Source: a virus. Taken from it: a stretch of 25,945 nucleotides of DNA. The stretch lies in IMG/VR virus record IMGVR_UViG_3300036770_003270, positions 1-25,945 of that record. One strand, given 5' to 3'. The notes beneath the pieces were generated by a model. The model was not told where the DNA came from. It was given only the letters and a program-made list of their open reading frames with translations, and ran no database searches. Both the position numbers and the translations under genes were made by a program. Shown here one piece after another: positions 21,730 to 25,945 of the stretch. Each line of letters opens with the position of its first letter. The stretch's first letter is position 1.

Positions 21730-21734
21730 GGGCT
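21708..21734 (-). terminator. rho-independent terminator after the lysis cassette
   Basis: Minus strand AGCCCTTG (21734-21727), loop TTTCG, CAAGGGCT (21721-21714), an eight-base perfect stem with a five-base loop, followed by TTTTT. It lies 14 bases after the end of the downstream holin gene. It is the only clear hairpin terminator I noticed in the window. Confidence 0.9.
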
Positions 21735-21748
21735 CTTTAAACTTTTTT

Positions 21749-22165
21749 TTATTCTTTCCTCTCTCCTTTGTGAGGATCTATTCGATCTAAGATCTTATTT
21801 AGGTCCCCTATGTGGATGAAGCCAGACATCGAGGCGTTCTTAAGAGCACTTATAAGCTGAAGTAATATGAAAGGTACGATAATAGTTTCAGATAGCCAAC
21901 TGGTTCCTGCAAAGCCTCTTTCGACCATTAGGATAACAGTTAGGAACATAATCCACACTATCGTTCTTTGTAATACTCTTACAGCTTTAAAGGTCTTAAA
22001 ACCTTCTCTTTTAATTCCAGCCAGTATACCGAAAAATCCATCTATAAACACTACAGCAATTAAAGCAAGGTACTGCTCGGCATTACCCATTGTCAGCTCT
22101 AGAAAATAAGAGCATCCAAAAGAAATTGTAGCTGCCACAGATAAAAATACGGTACTGGATTTCAT
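21749..22165 (-). CDS. phage holin (four membrane segments)
   Basis: 138 residues with four predicted membrane segments at about residues 4-25, 33-52, 68-87 and 92-108. VVFIDGFFGILAGIKREGFK is the conserved D-x-x-x-G-x-x-x-A-x-x-x-x-x-x-x-x-S/K segment of the Phage_holin_4 family, followed by the helix VLQRTIVWIMFL. The C-terminal KNASMSGFIHIGDLNKILD with a charged tail also occurs in this family. It would form inner-membrane holes that let the endolysin through. It is adjacent to the endolysin (one base between) and is last before the terminator. Confidence 0.8.
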   Translation of the reverse strand: MKSSTVFLSVAATISFGCSYFLELTMGNAEQYLALIAVVFIDGFFGILAGIKREGFKTFKAVRVLQRTIVWIMFLTVILMVERGFAGTSWLSETIIVPFILLQLISALKNASMSGFIHIGDLNKILDRIDPHKGERKE

Positions 22166-22166
22166 T

Positions 22167-22778
22167 TTACTTTACGTATTCGTAGTACTTTTTAGTCTTA
22201 GAGTTTCTATCTTCTAGACCGTGAGTACCGCCGTTGATGCGCTTAGTAAGTTCTAAAATGGCTGCGTCGTTGATACCCTTGTCACAGATAGCCCACAACT
22301 TATTTCTTTCAAAGAAGAACATAGCTGATTCAAAAGCATATTTAGTAGCAACTGTATCAGGATTGGTTAAAACTTCGTCATTACCTAAGTACTTGGCAAA
22401 TGCCTCGTAGTTAGCTTTACCAGTTAGTTGGAGAGCTCCTCTACCTCTAAACTTCCAGCCGTCACCTGAAGCTTCGTTTCCGTTGCCCATTCTGTCGGCG
22501 TAAACTCTGTTAGCGATCTTTTCTGGCTGACGAGCGTAAGACTCTTCTAAATTACCTGGGAAGTACTTTCCGAAGATACCTTGCAGGCCTTGGGCAGAGT
22601 AGTTTAGATTCTCAGAGAAAGCTTTGAAGCCTCCTGTCTCGTGTGCTGTTTGAGCAAAGAAGTGTGCTGCTCTAACCGGAGTTAACTTGTAGAACTCCAT
22701 TGCCTTTTTCATTGTACCTGGACCGAAAGCACCGTCTGCGGCTACTCCGATCTTCTCTTGTAAACTTTTTAAACTCAT
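22167..22778 (-). CDS. GH19-family endolysin
   Basis: 203 residues. It begins with a short segment with GVAADGAFGPGTMKKAMEFY (a peptidoglycan-binding-like repeat), then HFFAQTAHETGGF with catalytic-type E47, NGNEASGDGWKFRGRGALQLTG with second acid E102, and ANYEAFAKYLG with an Asn-rich loop. These are the conserved motifs of glycoside hydrolase family 19 (chitinase-like lysozymes) found in phage endolysins. It cleaves peptidoglycan glycan strands at lysis. No signal peptide is visible, so it needs a holin for export, in keeping with the membrane proteins on both sides. Confidence 0.92.
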   Translation of the reverse strand: MSLKSLQEKIGVAADGAFGPGTMKKAMEFYKLTPVRAAHFFAQTAHETGGFKAFSENLNYSAQGLQGIFGKYFPGNLEESYARQPEKIANRVYADRMGNGNEASGDGWKFRGRGALQLTGKANYEAFAKYLGNDEVLTNPDTVATKYAFESAMFFFERNKLWAICDKGINDAAILELTKRINGGTHGLEDRNSKTKKYYEYVK

Positions 22779-22780
22779 AA

Positions 22781-23023
22781 TTATTCTTCGTCGTTTTGTT
22801 TTTTACCCCCAAAAATCTTACCAGCTTCAGCGATACCAAATGCACCTAATGTAATCATTACAAAAGAGTTGAAAATCGTATCACTAATTACTAATTGATT
22901 TCCCATAATACCTGTTACGATGTCAGCTCCTGCGAAGATAGCCATCACCGTGAAAGAAAGAAATCCAACGATAGTCTTCTCGTTGAAGTCATTCTTATCT
23001 TTAAAAATATCCCAAAATGCCAT
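22781..23023 (-). CDS. small two-helix membrane protein, candidate second holin
   Basis: 80 residues with two hydrophobic helices at about 17-37 (TIVGFLSFTVMAIFAGADIV) and 49-70 (TIFNSFVMITLGAFGIAEAG), a charged N-terminus (FKDKNDFNEK) and a charged tail (GGKKQNDEE). Size and topology match class II holins and related phage membrane proteins. It directly precedes the endolysin (two bases between) and follows a 77-base gap with a probable promoter. It could be the true holin, an antiholin, or a helper of the four-helix holin. Confidence 0.65.
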   Translation of the reverse strand: MAFWDIFKDKNDFNEKTIVGFLSFTVMAIFAGADIVTGIMGNQLVISDTIFNSFVMITLGAFGIAEAGKIFGGKKQNDEE

Positions 23024-23085
23024 AAATTGTTGTTTAATAAGTTTAACTTAGAGAACTGATTAAGAAAACAATTACTGGCAACCAT

Positions 23086-23117
23086 TTAATATAAATAGCC
23101 CTAATCTAGCGCATCAA
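23086..23117 (-). promoter_or_regulatory. probable promoter for the lysis cassette (21-base spacer)
   Basis: Minus strand TTG (23117-23115), 21 bases, TATATTAA (23093-23086). This is the same pair of boxes as at 21699-21729 but with one extra spacer base. It lies about 60 bases upstream of ATG 23023, partly inside the end of the exported-protein gene. The 77-base gap 23024-23100 holds nothing else I recognise apart from TATTTATA at 23097-23090 on the minus strand. Confidence 0.45.
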
Positions 23118-23523
23118 CGATGGCTTTTTTAACTGCTATTGAAAATTCTGTTCTTTCGAACGGTAAGTTTTCATCTTGAAGCTGCATTAATGTAGCAGCA
23201 ACGTTTGTATTAGCTCTACCTACTCCGTGATATACTTGTGAGCCGATTGCAACATCTACTTCAACGATTGTCTTCTTTTGTTTGAATTCGAATGGTCCGA
23301 TTCTAACTCCCTGGGTTGGTGCTTTGATCTCAGTTACTGTAACGTAGACCGGACTAGCATTCTCATCTGTGGAAGCACATAACGGGTTACCTCTTTCCAT
23401 TAGAACGTCTTCTGTGATCTGTCTAAGACCAAAAGTAAATTTTTGATTATCGATTCCAGCTATACTGGATTGAGAGCCTACGCTAGCTACGTAGAAGCAC
23501 ATGGCAAGGATTGGATTGATCAT
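23101..23523 (-). CDS. small exported hypothetical protein (140 aa)
   Basis: 140 residues. The first 18 residues (MINPILAMCFYVASVGSQ) are hydrophobic with a GSQ end, like a Bacteroidetes signal peptide. The mature part is beta-rich: PVYVTVTEIKAPTQGV, FEFKQKKTIVEVDVAIG, VYHGVGRANTNVAATLMQLQ, then a final helix with RTEFSIAVKKAIVDALD. The run VEVDVxxxxxxYxGxGxAxT resembles a secreted lipoprotein-like beta fold, but I cannot name a family. It overlaps the PA14 gene by four bases. The location of the product is probably periplasm or cell surface. Confidence 0.65.
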   Translation of the reverse strand: MINPILAMCFYVASVGSQSSIAGIDNQKFTFGLRQITEDVLMERGNPLCASTDENASPVYVTVTEIKAPTQGVRIGPFEFKQKKTIVEVDVAIGSQVYHGVGRANTNVAATLMQLQDENLPFERTEFSIAVKKAIVDALD

Positions 23524-24620
23524 TGTAAAGTTTGTCCGTTTATGGTTGTTTTATGTTTACCGGTGCCCATTATGTAGAATCGATTCTGGTTATCCTCAAT
23601 CTTGAGCTGGGTTGGGAAGTATGTGTTATAATAATTAGTGTTTGGATTTGCTTCGATATCTAACTTTTCTGCTTCTGTAAAGACGTATTTGTTATGGTAG
23701 AAGGTATTGCTCCATAGCATGTAGCAGAAATAGATATCGTCCCAGTCGAAGGTAGAACTATTATTGCAGTCACAGGTATAGAAGTCCCAGCTCTGAATCG
23801 GGGAAAGATTCGCCTTCTTATACATCATATAGTTCATATCCTGATCAGTGATAGTATGAAACTTAGCTGATACGTCAACAGTAACTCTGTAGGGCCAGTT
23901 AGAGGAATTAGTCCAGGAAGCCTGGCCGGAAGCATTTGTATTTTTAGTTCCTTGACTTATCCAACCGGAAGATGCTATTCCTATTTCGTTTAACTGTAGA
24001 GTCCAAGTAGATTGAGAAGGTCTTCTCCATCTTAGAAGTAATCCGTCACCACCTCCGTACTCCTGCATCCTTGCTACAACTGTATATTGAGTTCCTGCAG
24101 TCATTGAATAGTTTCCGTATTTGTAAGGGCCAACACCTTTGCCGCCATAGTATTCAATTACTGAAGTTCCATTGATTGATAAATCAGAACCATCATCGGA
24201 TGCTATACCGAAGGAATAAGTGCCAGTTTCTGTAGCAACAAAAGTGAATGTTACTTCTGTAGAGTAATAATCGCCGTTATTTGGAACTGATGCTCCTGCT
24301 GATGTTAGTGTCCATGCACTAGTGAAGTTTAGAGAGGATGTCGCACTCATACTGCCTTGCCACCATAGAGTTGTTGCGCTCCAGGCAGTACTAAATAGTC
24401 TATTCATCTCAGTACGAGTAGAAGGATACTGAGCATACTGAGAAGTATTTCCGTTACCGAAATGTGTTCTAAATATCCTTACCGATGTTGTTCCGTTACC
24501 TGTAGTAATAAAATGCTCAACTGTGATAGGTATACCACTTACATCCTGAGTACCTATTGGAGTGAGGGTGATTGTCTGCCCAAAAGCAAAGAAAGGTAAT
24601 ATGCAGAGCAGCCACTTCAT
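23520..24620 (-). CDS. exported PA14-domain protein
   Basis: 366 residues. Signal peptide MKWLLCILPFFAFGQ (Bacteroidetes-like end ...FGQ). Residues about 60-215 form a PA14 domain: TEVTFTFVATETGTYSFGIA, SDDGSDLSINGTSVIEYYGG, TAGTQYTVVARMQEYGGGDG and LLLRWRRPSQ. PA14 domains are beta barrels that bind carbohydrate. The C-terminal 120 residues contain CDCNNSSTFDWDDIYFCYML, a dockerin- or EF-hand-like segment with alternating Asp, plus three Cys. It overlaps the barrel gene upstream and the small exported gene by four bases each. It could be a carbohydrate-binding surface protein for host contact or superinfection control. Confidence 0.85.
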   Translation of the reverse strand: MKWLLCILPFFAFGQTITLTPIGTQDVSGIPITVEHFITTGNGTTSVRIFRTHFGNGNTSQYAQYPSTRTEMNRLFSTAWSATTLWWQGSMSATSSLNFTSAWTLTSAGASVPNNGDYYSTEVTFTFVATETGTYSFGIASDDGSDLSINGTSVIEYYGGKGVGPYKYGNYSMTAGTQYTVVARMQEYGGGDGLLLRWRRPSQSTWTLQLNEIGIASSGWISQGTKNTNASGQASWTNSSNWPYRVTVDVSAKFHTITDQDMNYMMYKKANLSPIQSWDFYTCDCNNSSTFDWDDIYFCYMLWSNTFYHNKYVFTEAEKLDIEANPNTNYYNTYFPTQLKIEDNQNRFYIMGTGKHKTTINGQTLQ

Positions 24621-25945
24621 AATAACATTTTTGTTCCTGTTGATAGTTGGTAGTTAAGTATATCTGCATTCCATTGATAAGCTCCTGAGAAGGATAAGCT
24701 CCATTTAAACTTATTAGTTAGTTTGATATCCAGGTTAGCTAAAGGTACCAATAGAATGCCGGACTTATACCACTGTCCTTCATAATAAAATATGTAAGGA
24801 GAATAGATTCCTAATGCCATTATGTTAGCTGAGATAGTTCTACCTCCTTTAAAGTTAGTAAATCCTCCTCCAACTAGTGACCAGTTCTGGAAGCCGCTCT
24901 TACCAATTGAACCGATTGTAAAGTTGGTTCCGCCCATCCAGGTAACGATTCCTGTCTTTTGAGCTGCTAGAGCAGTTGTTGTATTAAAGATATCAGACTT
25001 AAAGTTAGTCATCACAGAGTTGGAGAATACCCCCATAAACCCTTTCGCTTTGTAACTACCGTACAATGTAGTATTCAAAACATTTTCACCGGTAGTGAAA
25101 TTCAGATTAACTCCTTTAATAAAGTTCTGCTTGGTGTTGACATGAGTCAGGGACATATTGAACCTGAAATTGTCGTTACCAGATTGTTGAATGTCGGAAG
25201 AGTTTCTAATGGCAACAAAGTCACCGGAGCCAATCAGAGCTCCTCTTCCTATTTTTTCTTGCTTGTTTTTTTGCTTTTGACCTCCACCCCCGCCGCCTCC
25301 TTCTGACGACGAGTTTTCTGATTCACCTCCCGAGGCTGTTGTTGTATTGTCTGAAGTTCCTCCGGATGAGCTAGCTCCTGCATCTCCTGTAGACGTATTG
25401 CCAGTTCCGCCTCCGTCAGCTCCAGATTGTCCAGAACTCGGATTGCCTGTCGCTCCTCCTGAACCGCCGTCCGGGCGGCCTGAGTTGCCTCCGCCTGACG
25501 AACCAGAGCCTCCAGTTCCTGAACCTCCTCCGGTACTTCCGCCAGAACCCGAACCAGAGCCCCCAGAACCAGAACCACCGCCAGTACTACCGCCAGAAGA
25601 CCCCCCTGAGCTGCCTGAAGAGCCTGTTCCGGAACCGCCGGAGCTAGACCCAGAGTTACTACCGCCATTCCCAGAACCACTAGAGCCGCTACTAGAAGAA
25701 TTCGAACTGTTGTCATTATTACCTGTATTTGAAGTTCCACCACCTGTTACTGCACCGCCACCCGGAATGGCTGATGTACCGATACTGCCACCGATTCCGG
25801 CAGCAATGTTAACTATGCCTGATACGTTATTGACCGTATTAGTACCAACAGTTGCATTTGATCCACTTGTGATAGCTGTTCCGTTGCCAGCGCAGGGGTT
25901 ACTTCCTGGAGGAGCAGCTGCGTTAATAGTTTGGACCCAAAGCTC
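24617..25945 (-). CDS. large protein with Gly/Ser-rich linker and barrel-like C-terminus (N-terminus cut by window)
   Basis: A frame open from the window edge (25945) to the stop at 24617: 442 residues, with the N-terminus missing. Residues 1-60 are Ala-, Ile- and Asn-rich (NTVNNVSGIVNIAAGIGGSI). Residues 61-222 are nearly all Gly, Ser, Thr and Asn. After GGQKQKNKQEKIGRG come NDNFRFNMSLTH and about 180 residues of alternating strands (NTTLYGSYKAKGFMGVFS, then WSLVGGGFTNFKGGRTISAN, then FKWSLSFSGAYQW) as in an outer-membrane beta barrel, although it ends in ...TKMLL without a terminal Phe. The ATG at 25156 is internal to this frame, so the true start is outside the window. The frame is supported by the Gly/Ser composition. 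Confidence 0.75.
   Translation of the reverse strand, partial: ELWVQTINAAAPPGSNPCAGNGTAITSGSNATVGTNTVNNVSGIVNIAAGIGGSIGTSAIPGGGAVTGGGTSNTGNNDNSSNSSSSGSSGSGNGGSNSGSSSGGSGTGSSGSSGGSSGGSTGGGSGSGGSGSGSGGSTGGGSGTGGSGSSGGGNSGRPDGGSGGATGNPSSGQSGADGGGTGNTSTGDAGASSSGGTSDNTTTASGGESENSSSEGGGGGGGQKQKNKQEKIGRGALIGSGDFVAIRNSSDIQQSGNDNFRFNMSLTHVNTKQNFIKGVNLNFTTGENVLNTTLYGSYKAKGFMGVFSNSVMTNFKSDIFNTTTALAAQKTGIVTWMGGTNFTIGSIGKSGFQNWSLVGGGFTNFKGGRTISANIMALGIYSPYIFYYEGQWYKSGILLVPLANLDIKLTNKFKWSLSFSGAYQWNADILNYQLSTGTKMLL
25280..25765 (-). repeat. low-complexity Gly/Ser-coding tract
   Basis: About 486 bases coding for residues 61-222 of the edge protein, dominated by GGx, TCx/AGx and ACx codons with many GGSG, GSGSG and GGSTGGGSG units, not an exact tandem. 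It is richer in G+C than the rest of the window. A 164-codon frame in another phase across it is an artefact of the composition. Confidence 0.9.

Noticed and set aside
25249-25743. 164-codon minus-strand frame beginning MVELQIQVIMTTVRILL
   Set aside because: It is out of phase with the Gly/Ser frame, which is continuous from 25945 through the whole stretch into the barrel region. Its Ala/Val/Leu/Gln content is a by-product of Gly/Ser codons read in another phase.
1-25945. tRNA genes or a rRNA segment
   Set aside because: I saw no cloverleaf-like segment or TTCGA-type loop in the few gaps; nearly all bases are coding.

Overview
This window looks like part of a large bacteriophage genome that infects a member of the Bacteroidetes, probably a Flavobacterium-like host. 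All genes lie on the minus strand, so transcription runs from base 25945 towards base 1. They are packed with 1-20 base overlaps. Two things point to the host: (1) eight intergenic sites carry TTG, exactly 20 bases, then a TAnnTTTA-like box (one with CTA in place of TTG), which matches the Bacteroidetes promoter plan (TTG / TAnnTTTG) and not sigma-70; (2) the secreted proteins have signal peptides ending in ...FGQ or ...GSQ, as in Bacteroidetes. A lysis cassette, a phage-style nuclease, DUF1599/Nmad1-like and DUF932-like proteins and many small genes point to a phage rather than a chromosome.

Layout, in the direction of transcription. (a) 25945-23101: three exported proteins. They are a long protein cut by the window edge with a Gly/Ser-rich stretch of about 160 residues and a barrel-like C-terminus, a PA14-domain protein, and a small exported protein. 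(b) 23023-21749: lysis cassette with a two-helix holin candidate, a GH19 endolysin and a four-helix holin, closed by a hairpin terminator. (c) 21694-20172: a DUF1599/Nmad1-like protein, a Cas4/RecB-like nuclease with an Fe-S cysteine set, and a ribbon-helix-helix protein. (d) 20166-3449: a glycan locus of almost 17 kb. It encodes about eleven glycosyltransferases (two GT4, several GT-A/GT2, a GT8-like pair), an RfbH-type PLP/Fe-S sugar dehydrase, an RmlD-like reductase, an NDP-sugar epimerase, a short DegT-like aminotransferase, a WbqC-family protein, a PIG-L deacetylase and a methyltransferase. A few small phage genes are mixed in. (e) 3456-1: small phage genes under closely spaced promoters, including a degenerate HNH/HTH protein, a DksA-like zinc-finger protein and a truncated DUF932-like gene at the edge.

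How they may work together (inference): the locus has sugar-nucleotide tailoring enzymes and many soluble transferases, but I see no flippase, polymerase, ligase or any membrane protein within it. This fits building a complex glycan in the cytoplasm on a soluble acceptor such as a virion protein (or modified DNA) better than making a host surface polysaccharide from scratch. Remodelling of a host glycan remains possible.

Several starts were moved from the longest reading frame on the basis of overlap and ribosome-binding evidence, and two short genes (51 and 44 codons) were added. All family assignments rest on motif recognition by eye; no database search was run.
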